Below are positions 26,171 through 35,958 of a stretch of DNA of 64,000 nucleotides, piece after piece (the first letter of the stretch is position 1; every line of letters begins with the position of its first letter). The notes under the pieces are model-generated. The model made no database searches. It saw only the letters and a program-made list of their open reading frames with translations, and was not told the DNA's origin. The DNA comes from Moritella yayanosii (GTDB lineage: Bacteria > Pseudomonadota > Gammaproteobacteria > Enterobacterales > Moritellaceae). The translations under genes were made by a program, and so were the position numbers. The stretch is taken from the NCBI RefSeq assembly GCF_900465055.1, contig NZ_LS483250.1:1984001-2048000 (forward strand), given 5' to 3'.

Positions 26171-27043
26171 ATGCTTATACGTGGCTTATTAATATTACAT
26201 TACATGGTATTTTGCTTGCGGTTTTTGACTATTCCGTGGCGTTATTTTCAGCTCAATGCGCGCTATTTTAATAAGCAAAAAAAAATATTCTCTAAGCACG
26301 ATTTAGATGCCATAACGCCGGTTGAATGGCGTTTAAACCAGTACATTGATAGGCCTGATTTATGTCCAGAGCGCTACCCGGTATTTGCGAAACCAGAATG
26401 GGGACAAAACTCGGTCGGTGTCAGCTGTATCCATAATATTGCTGAGCTTGGCGTATTACGAGAAAGCAGCGGTTATCAGGCGCAAAATTATTTAATTCAA
26501 GAAGCGGCAGTCGGTGCCATTGAGTTTGAGGTATTTGTTGTTAAACACCCTCAGCAAGCGGGACAGTTTGCAGTAATGTCGATAACGCAAGTGATTAACA
26601 ACAGCGCAGATACATTCCCCGTCAATGGCATTTATAACCATGATACCCAATACCAAGATATTACCGACGCATTAAGCCCTACAGAGCAGCAGCAGCTGTG
26701 GCAAGAACTAAGTCGCATGGGTGATTTTACAATCGCCCGCTATAGTTTGAAAGCGGATTCATTAAGTGCACTATTACTACGCCAATTTAAACTCGTCGAA
26801 GTCAATTTATATGTACCGATGCCGCTTAGTTTATTAAGTCATAATTTGACCCGGTTACAGAAGTACCAGTTACTGTATAACACCACGTATTCACTTGCTC
26901 AGTTAGCGCAACAGCTAAACAGCAAAAAAGTAACCCAAGGTATTTTCTTTAATAAGTTGATCGCCGCCAGACGAGGTCATAACACAAGGATCTTGAATCA
27001 AGATGAAACGAGTAAAACAACTAATTTACAAATGGATCAGTAG
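26171..27043 (+). CDS. ATP-grasp-like protein with N-terminal membrane segment
   Basis: 290 residues. Residues 3-22 are hydrophobic, suggesting membrane anchoring. The core has divergent ATP-grasp features: a lysine in VFAKPEWGQNSVGV, the NYLIQEAAVG hinge, and a late FKLVEVNLYVP block in the position of the metal-binding E-x-N. Its relation is closest to D-Ala-D-Ala-ligase-like folds, but the loops are unusual and activity is uncertain. It overlaps the next ATP-grasp gene by 41 bases, which implies coupled translation. Confidence 0.6.
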   Translation: MLIRGLLILHYMVFCLRFLTIPWRYFQLNARYFNKQKKIFSKHDLDAITPVEWRLNQYIDRPDLCPERYPVFAKPEWGQNSVGVSCIHNIAELGVLRESSGYQAQNYLIQEAAVGAIEFEVFVVKHPQQAGQFAVMSITQVINNSADTFPVNGIYNHDTQYQDITDALSPTEQQQLWQELSRMGDFTIARYSLKADSLSALLLRQFKLVEVNLYVPMPLSLLSHNLTRLQKYQLLYNTTYSLAQLAQQLNSKKVTQGIFFNKLIAARRGHNTRILNQDETSKTTNLQMDQ

Positions 27044-27911
27044 CAAATTCATGCATGGCTGTAGCAACTACAACAGCCTAGAAGTACGCCGCGGTTGTCG
27101 CTCCAAGAAGCAGGCACGTGATAAGTTTGCTGCGGGTAATATTCCTCATGCACAAGGGACCATTTTTTTTAACCCTTTCACTGCGGTAAAGTTTGCTAAA
27201 ACGCATGGTTTTCCATTAGTGATCAAACCCAATGTCAGTGGTTTTTCGCGTGGCAGTCATTTTCCTATTCGTAATTATAAAGAACTTTGGCGGGCAATGT
27301 TCCTGGCTAAACTGTGGTGGCCGACGACAGTTATAGAGCAATATTTACAAGGTAAAAACTACCGAGTAGTGATCACCAAAGCGGGCGTAATTTCAGTCCT
27401 ACAACGTTATCCCGCATTTGTAACAGGTGATGGGGTCAATACCATCAGCAGCTTAATCGAAACAGAAAACGCGGTGCGTAAAAAAATGGGGCTTTATCCA
27501 TGCAATAACCCGATATCTCAAGGCCAACAAACAATCAGTTATCTTGCGAAGCAAGGTTTAACCTTAACCTCAGTGCCAGATAACGCACAGCAAGTTGAAT
27601 TGTTTTATCGTATATCGTTAGCACCAGGCGGCGTGGTTGAAACCATTCAGCGCGATCTGATACCAACCTACAACCAGGAATTGTTTGCCAAGGTATTAAA
27701 TTTATTTGATGCTGAGATCTTAGGTATTGATGTGATCATGGAACAAGGTATTGAGCATGATGCCCGTGAGCAAAAGTTGATCTTCCTCGAAGTAAACTCA
27801 CGCCCTTATCTAAACATGCACAACTACCCACGTTACGGTGAAGCAGATGATCTGTCAGGACATTTAGGGTTAATCAACGTTGCGACTAATCAACAAGCAG
27901 ACACCTTCTAA
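27003..27911 (+). CDS. ATP-grasp ligase resembling the central domain of cyanophycin synthetase
   Basis: 302 residues. The ATP-grasp domain covers most of the protein: GFPLVIKPNVSGFSRGSH (nucleotide-binding lysine and flexible loop), the hinge TVIEQYLQGKNYRVVI, the VTGDGVNTISSLIE segment typical of cyanophycin synthetase and GshF, and IFLEVNSRPYLNMHNYPRYG with the metal-binding E-x-N. Such domains join an amine to a carboxylate. There is no Mur-ligase domain, so it is not a full cyanophycin synthetase. It starts inside the preceding ATP-grasp gene; product and substrates are unknown. Confidence 0.75.
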   Translation: MKRVKQLIYKWISSKFMHGCSNYNSLEVRRGCRSKKQARDKFAAGNIPHAQGTIFFNPFTAVKFAKTHGFPLVIKPNVSGFSRGSHFPIRNYKELWRAMFLAKLWWPTTVIEQYLQGKNYRVVITKAGVISVLQRYPAFVTGDGVNTISSLIETENAVRKKMGLYPCNNPISQGQQTISYLAKQGLTLTSVPDNAQQVELFYRISLAPGGVVETIQRDLIPTYNQELFAKVLNLFDAEILGIDVIMEQGIEHDAREQKLIFLEVNSRPYLNMHNYPRYGEADDLSGHLGLINVATNQQADTF

Positions 27912-28155
27912 TGTCCTCGGTACTTCCTAAGCTGGCACCAGTGCAGGCTATGTAATGGCACTGTGATGTTTTTACCGGTTTAACGGTACTATCGAATCTA
28001 ACCAACTTTAGCTTAAACTAGGTATATTGGGCAGTCTTACCCTTGATTGCAGTTTATGTATTGTATCAGCAGATTGATAACAACGATAAGCCGTAGAGAT
28101 ACGGCTAAACGTTATATACCTAAGCTAATTTAAGGCCATAAAAATACTGGCAAGT

Positions 28156-29025
28156 TTAGACTACTGCAACGCAAGTTTCTCGATGTGGATATAAAGCATA
28201 AGACTGATGTTGCTTTGATGAACACGGACAACCACAGACATAATTCATTTTAAGTTGCTTACGGGTAGCAATGAGATGAGTAAAACTGACCGTATGCGCA
28301 TCATCACGGTGCATACAAACCGATAAATAAGACGGTGCAGGCTCATGACTGGCATGAAATTGAGTCAGCGCTAAACTGTTCTTATCATCAATACAACGCT
28401 GATTCGTTAACTCGATAATATTTACTGCAACGCTATCAATATCAACCCGCGCAGGCGTTGGTCTTATTTCCAGCTCATCATTACACCCGTCGCCTGAAAA
28501 TAACACCTGGTGCGGTAATAAGATGGCGTTATGGTGGTCTTCTCGGTAGTTAGTCACTTCGGCTAGCGCAATTGATGACGATATCATCGGTGATACAGCG
28601 GTCAGAGTGGTGAGTTCAAAACCATCCCAACGTACCGCATAAACATCGCCAATTTGTGCCGTGAGATGACTTGGGAACACTAATAACGTAAAGGCAGCAT
28701 AGCACTGTAAAGGCAGTTTTTTTAATGCCGACCGGATCTTCGTCAATGACGTATTACTGATTAATGATTTGACTAATAAACCACGACTGATCAGTTCTTT
28801 CTCGGGCGGTTTTTGTTGATAATAATTCAGTAAACATATTGATAAACCCGCTTGATTAATCGCAATCCAACTGCCCCCACCAACCGGATCCACAGGCATT
28901 AAATATTTAACGCCAAGATCATTAAAGTATTTTGGTGAGCGTGCCAGAGCACGGCCCTTTTGCTCATCTCGGTTAAAGAATACTTGATAGCCATCATTTG
29001 CCAACAACCAACTTACTGTACACAT
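28156..29025 (-). CDS. NRDE/TANGO2-family protein
   Basis: 289 residues starting MCTVSWLLANDGYQVFFNRDE, the NRDE signature with Cys2 at the N-terminus, as in TANGO2 and NRDE bacterial proteins. The catalytic N-terminal nucleophile arrangement (cysteine after the initiator) suggests an Ntn-hydrolase fold. A following DPVGGGSWIAIN block is also typical. Function is not settled; heme or acyl-lipid handling has been proposed for TANGO2. It overlaps the end of the DinB-like gene by 13 bases. Confidence 0.85.
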   Translation of the reverse strand: MCTVSWLLANDGYQVFFNRDEQKGRALARSPKYFNDLGVKYLMPVDPVGGGSWIAINQAGLSICLLNYYQQKPPEKELISRGLLVKSLISNTSLTKIRSALKKLPLQCYAAFTLLVFPSHLTAQIGDVYAVRWDGFELTTLTAVSPMISSSIALAEVTNYREDHHNAILLPHQVLFSGDGCNDELEIRPTPARVDIDSVAVNIIELTNQRCIDDKNSLALTQFHASHEPAPSYLSVCMHRDDAHTVSFTHLIATRKQLKMNYVCGCPCSSKQHQSYALYPHRETCVAVV

Positions 29026-29558
29026 GATAAGCCATTCCTCAATGCAGTGAGTGTCGCAGGGGCTATGCCCATGTTTTTCGGTGTATCGAAGTCACACAAT
29101 TTTGCCGAAATATCCATTAATGCATAATGATGGATCGCATGCGTACTGACAAATATAAGCTCACGAATTAATGATGTTTCAACTTCTGCGACTAAGGTAT
29201 TAAGCACGGATACTTCTGTCGACATCATTATTTTGTTGTTCATCATGTGCGGCTGTAATGTGAGCAGCCAAATTTTGATATGTTCTAATTCAGATAAACC
29301 CGTCATACGACACGATTCAACCAGAGCACCACGACGACGAACATCATAATCAATCACTTCAACATGTTCTTTTAATACATAATAAAGATCGAGAATATGA
29401 CGTAAATGCTCACCAATACAGCTCGTCATATAAGGCTTCGCACGCATGCAATATTGCTCATTGGTCATCGCCATGAGTAAAGTGATCCCCTGGTCTAAAC
29501 CTTCTATGTTCCCTTTTATTACCGTTCTAAATTGCTTTACAGGGCCTGACACCATCAT
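29013..29558 (-). CDS. DinB/YfiT-like putative metalloprotein
   Basis: About 182 residues forming a four-helix bundle. Histidines in the helix starts (SCIGEHLRHILDLYY, and VSTHAIHHYALM) match the metal-binding histidine pattern of DinB-like proteins. Some DinB-like proteins are thiol transferases or metal-dependent hydrolases. AAGGA precedes two adjacent ATG codons (29558 and 29555), and an upstream ATG at 29594 has no ribosome site. It shares a transcript with the NRDE gene. Confidence 0.65.
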   Translation of the reverse strand: MMVSGPVKQFRTVIKGNIEGLDQGITLLMAMTNEQYCMRAKPYMTSCIGEHLRHILDLYYVLKEHVEVIDYDVRRRGALVESCRMTGLSELEHIKIWLLTLQPHMMNNKIMMSTEVSVLNTLVAEVETSLIRELIFVSTHAIHHYALMDISAKLCDFDTPKNMGIAPATLTALRNGLSCVQ

Positions 29559-29783
29559 TATTCCTTTTATCAGTACGTCTTCTAAGTAAAGCATACAACA
29601 AATACGGGGTTTAATTTATCACGAAAAAATAACAATTTGAGTGAGAAAGCGTACCATAGCAACCCGCGTTTACTGAATAAAGAGGTGATCATTGAAACTA
29701 ATTGGTAAATTATTACTCATTTAGCTAACATTTATGATAAATTAAGGGAAGATAGCAAATACTTTAAATTGATGGGATACTCC

Positions 29784-30125
29784 ATGTTAAATGATTTTTT
29801 AAATAAATTATCGGCACAGCCAACTACTATTCAGTTCGAAGATGTCATCGCTGTTATTGATGAAAGCTATGATTTCACAGCCACTAAATTTTATAATGGC
29901 TACTTAGTAAACGAAGCAACGGAAAACACCGGTTCATGCAAATTGTTTGCACTAGGTCGTTTAAATAAATTCACCAAACAGCAAATGCTAGAGTGTTTTG
30001 GTACTTATTACCGTGATGACGTACTAAATAATCCTGACGGTGATGACCATGCTAACATCCGTTACTTTATGCGTACGGGTTGGTCAGGTATTCAATTCGA
30101 AACACTGCCGCTAACATTAAAATAA
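29784..30125 (+). CDS. HopJ-type protein (PF08888 family)
   Basis: 113 residues matching the HopJ pattern: IQFEDVIAVIDESYDFTATKFYNG near residue 16, then GSCKLFALGRLN, ECFGTYYRDDVL, and PDGDDHANIRYFMRTGW at the end. Despite the 'type III effector' label the family is widespread in free-living bacteria, and no secretion system is present here. The ATG at 29784 is chosen over the TTG at 29769 because GGGA lies seven bases before it. A hairpin follows at 30152-30176. Confidence 0.85.
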   Translation: MLNDFLNKLSAQPTTIQFEDVIAVIDESYDFTATKFYNGYLVNEATENTGSCKLFALGRLNKFTKQQMLECFGTYYRDDVLNNPDGDDHANIRYFMRTGWSGIQFETLPLTLK

Positions 30126-30151
30126 TGTTAATGCGTTAACGTTATGTTGAG

Positions 30152-30176
30152 GCAGAGAAAGCCTTATTTTCTCTGC
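30152..30176 (+). terminator. hairpin after hopJ-like gene
   Basis: GCAGAGAAA (30152-30160) pairs with TTTCTCTGC (30168-30176) around seven bases. No T tail, so this is a weak terminator or RNA-stabilising hairpin. Confidence 0.5.
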
Positions 30177-30364
30177 TCACATCACCTGCATATGAAGCAC
30201 GATTAATCACTTTATCTCACGTTACAGAGCCCCCCCTAGCAACATTGCTTAGCATAAAATAATCACCATACTGAATCTATCTTACTAACCAAATTTAACC
30301 CGTTATACTTATAGCAACTGCGTTATGTCTCCCAGCTTTAGCAAACAGCTAACAAGGAGTTGAT

Positions 30365-31045
30365 ATGTATATTCATCTAAATGGCTTTGACTTTGAGTTT
30401 TCAAAGCAAGTGATCGCTTCTTTTATCAACAGCACTGATTATCAGCATCAATCGTCTGACATAGCAGGTATCCACCTTGCCGATACTTATCAGCAGATGC
30501 TGCATGCAGGTATAGGTAAAAACGAACTGATAACCGCGATATTAAACTACCATATCAGTGCTTTGAATGAAGATGGCATCAGTGTTGATGCGATCAAAGA
30601 ATCGACATATAGCGATATCAATGTCAGTTTTTTAATTGATGTCAAAAGTGATAGCTTTGCCCGATTTTTAAATCTCAATGATAATAAAACAGAAGACACC
30701 GTATGTATTAATATGCGTAATTTTGACCATCAATTTGCCCTTACCTACTCCCAGTTAATTCAACTTGAAGAATCTTATCAAGACAAAACACCAGAACAAC
30801 TACTTATACTGTTTTTAGAAACATTTAAAACCATTATGGAAACCGAAGACACCGTATCACGACAATGCCATTACGCCATTCTTGTCAGTACAGGGTTACT
30901 GTTATTTTCAGATCAACTCAATATTCTTGATGCCCTCCAGCATAATGAGATTGAATTTGAGCTTAATACTGATCGGCTACTGTTAAATTTACCCGCAGGT
31001 TTAGAAACCTGTTTATTTGAGCTTGAATTTAATACCGAAGATTAA
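30365..31045 (+). CDS. hypothetical protein
   Basis: 226 residues, soluble, acidic, with no signal peptide or membrane segment. A good AAGGAGT lies just before the ATG. The sequence is mostly helical by eye, with a possible duplicated theme: NELITAILNYHISALN and QLLILFLETFKTIMETED. I do not recognise the family. It stands alone before a chemotaxis receptor gene. Confidence 0.6.
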   Translation: MYIHLNGFDFEFSKQVIASFINSTDYQHQSSDIAGIHLADTYQQMLHAGIGKNELITAILNYHISALNEDGISVDAIKESTYSDINVSFLIDVKSDSFARFLNLNDNKTEDTVCINMRNFDHQFALTYSQLIQLEESYQDKTPEQLLILFLETFKTIMETEDTVSRQCHYAILVSTGLLLFSDQLNILDALQHNEIEFELNTDRLLLNLPAGLETCLFELEFNTED

Positions 31046-31093
31046 CCAACTTAATTACCAACAAATAAGTATATAAAGCCACATCCCCCCGCT

Positions 31094-31150
31094 TTAACAA
31101 TAAAAATATGTACAATAAATTAATATTTATCAATTTATTTTTATTGTTAA
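31094..31150. other. AT-rich nested inverted repeat between the 30-kb gene and the chemotaxis receptor
   Basis: TTAACAATAAAAAT (31094-31107) pairs with ATTTTTATTGTTAA (31137-31150), and an inner AATAAATT/AATTTATT pair (31114-31121, 31132-31139) extends it. It could end the upstream transcript. No gene is seen in 31046-31295. Confidence 0.5.
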
Positions 31151-31295
31151 CAAACTAATTTTTAAACCATTTATATTTTCCCAGCTAAAAAAGATGATTT
31201 TACTCCATATATTCTTAAAGAAATTACATTTCAAGCCGAAAATATAGACCAAGCCGTGATGTCGGCAATATTAATTAGTTAGGATATTGTAGAAA

Positions 31296-33125
31296 ATGAA
31301 AATCAGAGATAAATTATTAGGGCTTACGGGGATTTCTGTAAGCGCACTCTTATTAGTACTCGGTATGTCTTGGGTGGCCAACGACAAAGTGATGAATATT
31401 AACCATGCAGCTACCGATGTAAAGCAATTAGAAGTTACACTCTTAAATTTACGCCGTAATGAAAAAGATTTTTTATTACGCTTAGATACAAAGTATCTCG
31501 ATAAATTTCAAGCCAACTACATATTATTTCAAACTGAATTTAAGCTACTAACAGAAAAACTCACCACACTCAATATTATTGTGCCAAGTACAGCCACCTT
31601 GCCGGCGTCAATGAAAGATTATAATCGCACGGTAAACGCACTGGTCAGCAATTATCAAAAACTGGGACTGAGCAATGAACAGGGTTTACTGAAACGCCTA
31701 AATAGTGGTTATAAGCGATTGCTGCAAACTGCAGATCGCTATAACCGTAATCTGTTAATTACCACCGATCTTGCACAAACCGCTAAAATATTTGCATTAC
31801 TGGGTAAACAAGAATACTACCTAGACTACCAAACTAAGTTGGCGCTTTATGACCAGCAGCTCGCGCTTGACTTTGGTAGTAACTATACTGATTTCCGTGC
31901 CACGATGGCTGAGATCATTACGCAATATAACACGATAGGTAATACGCCAAAAACGGGATTACGTGGTGAGATGCGCGGGTATTCACATCAAGTTGAACGT
32001 ACCTTTAAAACCATGAGTCAGCAACTTAATAACGAAATCGAAAACCAGCAACAGCAAACGATAACCCTCACTATTGTGGCAGTATTGATCGTGATCATAC
32101 TCATGATCACACTGTCTTGGTTAATTAGCAATTCTATCCAACGTCGTATACAAAGCCTAAGTAGCTTGATGGCCTCGATCGCTAAAAGCCATGATTTAAC
32201 CGCTGTTGCGGATGAAAAAGGTAACGATGAATTATCACAAATGGCCGGTAACTTTAATTATTTATTAGCCCATTTACGTGAACTTGTCAGCAATGTTCAG
32301 TCTGCCGTATATGAACTTGGTTCAGCATCGACACAATTACAAAAGCGTAGTATTGATTCTGAAGACGCAATGAGCCGCCAACAAGCCGAAACAGATGCCG
32401 TCGCAACGGCAATTACAGAAATGGGCTCAACCATTCGAGAAATTGCTCACAATACCGAAAGTGCAGCAAGTAATGCGGACAAGAGCCATAATGGCGCAAT
32501 GGAAGGCTTATCTGAAGTCAGTGCGACTAAAGATCGTATTCGCATTTTATCTGACGATTTATCTAAAACCAGTGATGAAATCTCAAACCTTTCTACCCTG
32601 TCAGATAACATCGGGTCAGTGCTGGATGTGATCCGGTCAATCGCAGAGCAAACCAATTTACTGGCACTAAATGCCGCTATCGAGGCTGCACGAGCAGGCG
32701 AACAAGGTCGAGGTTTTGCTGTTGTGGCCGATGAAGTACGTTCTTTGGCATTAAGAACCCGCCAATCAACTGAAGAGATCACCGATATTATTGCGACATT
32801 GCAAGAGCAAACGGGTCAGGTTGTTCTACACATTAGCCGTTGTCATGAACAAGGCGAATTAAGCGTAGAACAAGCCGATAGTGCCGAGTCTAAGATTGGT
32901 CAGATCATGTCTGATATGCAGCTCATCATGGATACCAGCACTCAGATAGCGACAGCTGTTGAGCAGCAAACCGTCGTTTCTGATGAAATAGGCCGTAACG
33001 TCACTTCAATTCGTGATATCACTAGCCAAAATTCACAAATTACACATGAAAATGCACAAGCAGCCAGCGCGATTGCGGATCAGGCTAAAAATTTAGACCG
33101 AGCCATTGCGCAATACACAGTGTAA
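31296..33125 (+). CDS. methyl-accepting chemotaxis protein with a helical periplasmic domain and HAMP
   Basis: 609 residues. Helix 1 is at residues 9-28; a long all-helical periplasmic domain follows (to about 255), with [13 protein letters not shown] typical of HBM-type sensor domains. Helix 2 is at about 253-275, then HAMP, then the signalling domain with the conserved [25 protein letters not shown] tip near residues 449-473. It is a classical transmembrane receptor that signals through CheA. The ligand is unknown. Confidence 0.92.
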   Translation: MKIRDKLLGLTGISVSALLLVLGMSWVANDKVMNINHAATDVKQLEVTLLNLRRNEKDFLLRLDTKYLDKFQANYILFQTEFKLLTEKLTTLNIIVPSTATLPASMKDYNRTVNALVSNYQKLGLSNEQGLLKRLNSGYKRLLQTADRYNRNLLITTDLAQTAKIFALLGKQEYYLDYQTKLALYDQQLALDFGSNYTDFRATMAEIITQYNTIGNTPKTGLRGEMRGYSHQVERTFKTMSQQLNNEIENQQQQTITLTIVAVLIVIILMITLSWLISNSIQRRIQSLSSLMASIAKSHDLTAVADEKGNDELSQMAGNFNYLLAHLRELVSNVQSAVYELGSASTQLQKRSIDSEDAMSRQQAETDAVATAITEMGSTIREIAHNTESAASNADKSHNGAMEGLSEVSATKDRIRILSDDLSKTSDEISNLSTLSDNIGSVLDVIRSIAEQTNLLALNAAIEAARAGEQGRGFAVVADEVRSLALRTRQSTEEITDIIATLQEQTGQVVLHISRCHEQGELSVEQADSAESKIGQIMSDMQLIMDTSTQIATAVEQQTVVSDEIGRNVTSIRDITSQNSQITHENAQAASAIADQAKNLDRAIAQYTV

Positions 33126-33139
33126 TGACACTACTTATC

Positions 33140-33385
33140 GGTACGTTTTGATAATAACTGGATAACAGAACAAGGCGCAATATGTAGAGAATGGTTATTC
33201 CATTTTCAAATATTGTAACGCTGTGCTGCTATTTCTGCTCGCCTCCCGTAGGGCAAGCCGAAAGAATGAATCTTCGGCGTTATGAAGTCTTAATTTAGAA
33301 TAACTAAATCTTCGACTTCATGCCTTGAATATCCTTTCCTTTCGGTTTGCTGATTGTGCATCTTGAAGTAGCTTGGGTATATGCC
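33140..33385. repeat. dispersed repeat of about 245 bp with internal dyads
   Basis: The block holds nested inverted repeats: GCCGAAAGAATGAATCTTCGGC-type pairing near 33248-33272, and GAAGTCTTAATTTAG facing CTAAATCTTCGACTTC. The right end CTTGAAGTAGCTTGGGTATA (33363-33382) is shared, with small changes, by the mini-element at 39134-39204. I recognise this as the kind of repeat found between genes in Vibrio/Moritella-type genomes; no ORF is carried. Confidence 0.6.
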
Positions 33386-33405
33386 CTCACCATCAGAGCG
33401 TTAGA

Positions 33406-33945
33406 TTAACTATTTTCTTTTATCGCTTGTTGCATCGCCAACCAATTTTCGACTACCGGATGCAATACCCTATTGTCCAGATCAACCATCACCGAGCCGT
33501 TCAGTTCTGCGTCAGCCGTTAATAATGAATGCGGTGCCACAGCCTTGCCTGATTTCAAGTTAATCTCTTTCACCAACCCAATTGCTACCAATTTTTCACC
33601 ACAAAAAAATTGATGCTGGTAATAGAAATATTTCTCATCGCAACTCAAAATTTCCGTGGTCATCGTAAACGCTTGAAATGGACGAATAGGTTTTAAATAA
33701 ATAAAATCTTGTGCGGCAATCATACGTAAACCATAACGACCAGATAACGCCAGTCGAGAACTATGCCAGATACCAAAACGGCCTAATTCCATGAAACTAA
33801 ATACCCGGTAATTAGGTAAATGATCACGCCAACCCAGATCGTGTAACCAAACTCGAAACCGATCACTGCGTTTATCAACCAGCGCCACCGCATCCTGCTT
33901 ACGGGCACTAAAGATAATGATGAGCATTCTAAAAAATAAATTCAT
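33406..33945 (-). CDS. hotdog-fold acyl-CoA thioesterase-like protein
   Basis: About 179 residues. After a short N-terminal hydrophobic helix, the sequence has the thioesterase pattern: W-R-D-H-L-P-N-Y-R-V-F-S-F-M-E-L-G-R, then the aromatic strand PFQAFTMTTEIL and FYYQHQFFC, GL-V-K. This is like THEM6- or YbgC-type hotdog proteins. The ATG at 33945 is preceded by AAAGGGAG. Substrate unknown. Confidence 0.65.
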   Translation of the reverse strand: MNLFFRMLIIIFSARKQDAVALVDKRSDRFRVWLHDLGWRDHLPNYRVFSFMELGRFGIWHSSRLALSGRYGLRMIAAQDFIYLKPIRPFQAFTMTTEILSCDEKYFYYQHQFFCGEKLVAIGLVKEINLKSGKAVAPHSLLTADAELNGSVMVDLDNRVLHPVVENWLAMQQAIKENS

Positions 33946-34061
33946 GTAACTCCCTTTCATAAAAATAAATTAACGTACCATACTGACCTAAGCACATATA
34001 ATGTAAAGTAAATACAAAACAAAGCGACTATAAAATAGTATTCATATTATTTTGAGTCTCG

Positions 34062-34670
34062 CTACGCCAATGTCATCGAAACACCGAGTACAATAAACAA
34101 CATGCCGCAACCCTGATTAAAACGCTGCCCGCTTTGCATCAATTTAGGACGAATACGGTGAGCAACGCACGCGATGCCATATTCAGCCAAAAATTCAACA
34201 CAAATAAAGGTAATCGCAATAACAATAAACTGCGGCAGTAACGCCTCCTCAGGATCAATAAACTGAGCTAAGAATGCGGTAAAAAACAGTAATACTTTCG
34301 GATTTGATAACGCCGCAAAAAAACCTTGTCGAAACAAACTAGTAGGACTATATATTTGGCTTTCAGCAAGCTTAGTCAACTCCAGCGCAGGGGCATACCA
34401 TAGTTTGATACCCAGCCAAACTAGATACGCAGCACCAACCCACTGCAATGCCGTCATCGCGTCAGGTTGCGCTTGCAATACCGCGCCTAAACCAAACATA
34501 GCGATTGCAATTAAGATCAAAAATCCAAACACACCACCACATATAGTAAACAATGTGCGCCGATGTCCATAACGTGCACCGTGGCTCAATGCCAATAATG
34601 AATTAGGCCCAGGCACGACCGCCAGCCCCATTGCCGCAACTAAAAATACTAACCAAAGATGAAACGCCAT
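34062..34670 (-). CDS. LysE/RhtB-family exporter
   Basis: About 202 residues. The family motif VVPGPNSLLALSHGARYGHRR is near the N-terminus, with five to six hydrophobic segments. The ATG at 34670 is chosen because GTGGGT lies seven bases before it; an upstream ATG at 34676 is too close. It is divergent from the GlxA-type regulator gene, with direct repeats in the spacer, so that regulator probably controls it. The substrate is unknown. Confidence 0.85.
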   Translation of the reverse strand: MAFHLWLVFLVAAMGLAVVPGPNSLLALSHGARYGHRRTLFTICGGVFGFLILIAIAMFGLGAVLQAQPDAMTALQWVGAAYLVWLGIKLWYAPALELTKLAESQIYSPTSLFRQGFFAALSNPKVLLFFTAFLAQFIDPEEALLPQFIVIAITFICVEFLAEYGIACVAHRIRPKLMQSGQRFNQGCGMLFIVLGVSMTLA

Positions 34671-34728
34671 AACCATACCCACATGAACAAAAGTACAATG
34701 AGTATAAATTCCAACAATAAAAATGAAC

Positions 34729-34763
34729 GGTATAATTTGGACGTTTAATGGTACTATTTGGAC
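34729..34763. promoter_or_regulatory. tandem direct repeats between the exporter and GlxA-type regulator genes
   Basis: GGTATAATTTGGAC (34729-34742) and GGTACTATTTGGAC (34750-34763) are 21 bases apart, about two helical turns. Such paired direct repeats are typical AraC-type binding sites. They lie about 60 bases from the lysE start and about 40 from the regulator start. Confidence 0.6.
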
Positions 34764-34801
34764 AGCGCGATAAATACATGAGCCATTAACGGATACCAAC
34801 C

Positions 34802-35800
34802 ATGAACTCAGCAGACGTTCGTTTTCTACTATTACCCCTACCCGAATTTAATATGCTACCGTTTGGTGGTTTTTTAGATAAATTACGCTTTTCGGCTGAT
34901 GATGCAGACCATAGCCAACAGCGATATTGCTCATGGCAAGTTGTCGGTTTAGACACTACCCCGGTGACATCCAGTAGTGGCATAGCCATTGAGATACAAA
35001 CCGCGTCTGCTGATATAAACCTTTGCCAGTATGATTATCTAGTCATTTTTGGTTGTCGCACTGCGCGTCAATCACAACAACAAGCACAGCATTACGGGGC
35101 GTTTTTAAAACACGCAGCAGCAGTTGGCATTACCTTAATTAGCATTGATAATGCTTGCTTTACCTTGGCTGAATTAGGTTTATTAAATGCGCATAAAACG
35201 ACCGTACACTGGCGTCATATCAATGAGTTTAGTCACGCTTACCCGCGCTTAAAGATCGCAAATGAGCAACTATACTGCATCGATCATAAACGCGTCAGCT
35301 GCGCGGGAGGAACGGCTGCTATTGATTTAGCCGTGGCGATACTCAGTCGTCATCTTGGACAAAGCAGGGCAGTAAAAGGACTGGCAGATATGCTGGTTGA
35401 TGAAAGCCGCAATCAATTGCATCAATTAAAATCACGTCAACAAGCAATACATCATGATCGCCACCTTGGCCGTACCATTGCCTTAATGCAAAATATTATG
35501 GCCAGCAATACCTCAATTGAACAATTAGCCGCGCTCACTGGGTCAAGTCGCCGACAGTTAGATAGACGTTTCAAACAGCATTTGAATATGTCTGCACATC
35601 AATATTGGCACGAAATGCGCTTACAACATTTGCATTGGCGTTTACTTAATTCAGACCATCTTTTAGAGAATCTGGCTGATGAAGTTGGTTTTCAAGATAG
35701 CAGTTACTTGTGTAAAGTATTTCGACAACGATTTAACCTTTCACCGGGTCAACTGCGCAGTCAAGTTCGGGATAAATATGCATTGACCTCTAATAAATAG
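34802..35800 (+). CDS. GlxA-type regulator: DJ-1/PfpI domain plus AraC helix-turn-helix
   Basis: 332 residues. Residues 5-190 are a DJ-1/PfpI-like (class I glutamine amidotransferase-like) domain, and residues 240-325 carry two AraC helix-turn-helix motifs (IEQLAALTGSSRRQLDRRF and LLENLADEVGFQDSSYLCKVFRQRF). The usual nucleophile region reads IDNACFTLAELG, with a cysteine. Relatives such as GbdR and CdhR control use of small nitrogen compounds. It faces lysE across paired direct repeats, so it likely regulates export of an amino compound. Confidence 0.85.
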   Translation: MNSADVRFLLLPLPEFNMLPFGGFLDKLRFSADDADHSQQRYCSWQVVGLDTTPVTSSSGIAIEIQTASADINLCQYDYLVIFGCRTARQSQQQAQHYGAFLKHAAAVGITLISIDNACFTLAELGLLNAHKTTVHWRHINEFSHAYPRLKIANEQLYCIDHKRVSCAGGTAAIDLAVAILSRHLGQSRAVKGLADMLVDESRNQLHQLKSRQQAIHHDRHLGRTIALMQNIMASNTSIEQLAALTGSSRRQLDRRFKQHLNMSAHQYWHEMRLQHLHWRLLNSDHLLENLADEVGFQDSSYLCKVFRQRFNLSPGQLRSQVRDKYALTSNK

Positions 35801-35958
35801 TTCACAGCTTAGCGCAATAACTATTCTTAAGTGCCCGTAACTTAAGTGCTCGTATTACAAGCTATATTCTAAGAAGTAACATAAATCATTCACGTATATT
35901 GCAATCAACATCCAAAAACGGCATATTGAAAACTCATTTATTATAATAGTTCACTAAA

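Noticed and set aside
27003-27911. Full cyanophycin synthetase
   Set aside because: Only the ATP-grasp part is present; the Mur-ligase-like domain and the cyanophycinase gene are missing.
29784-30125. HopJ as a type III secreted effector
   Set aside because: The family is widespread in bacteria lacking type III secretion and no secretion gene is present here.
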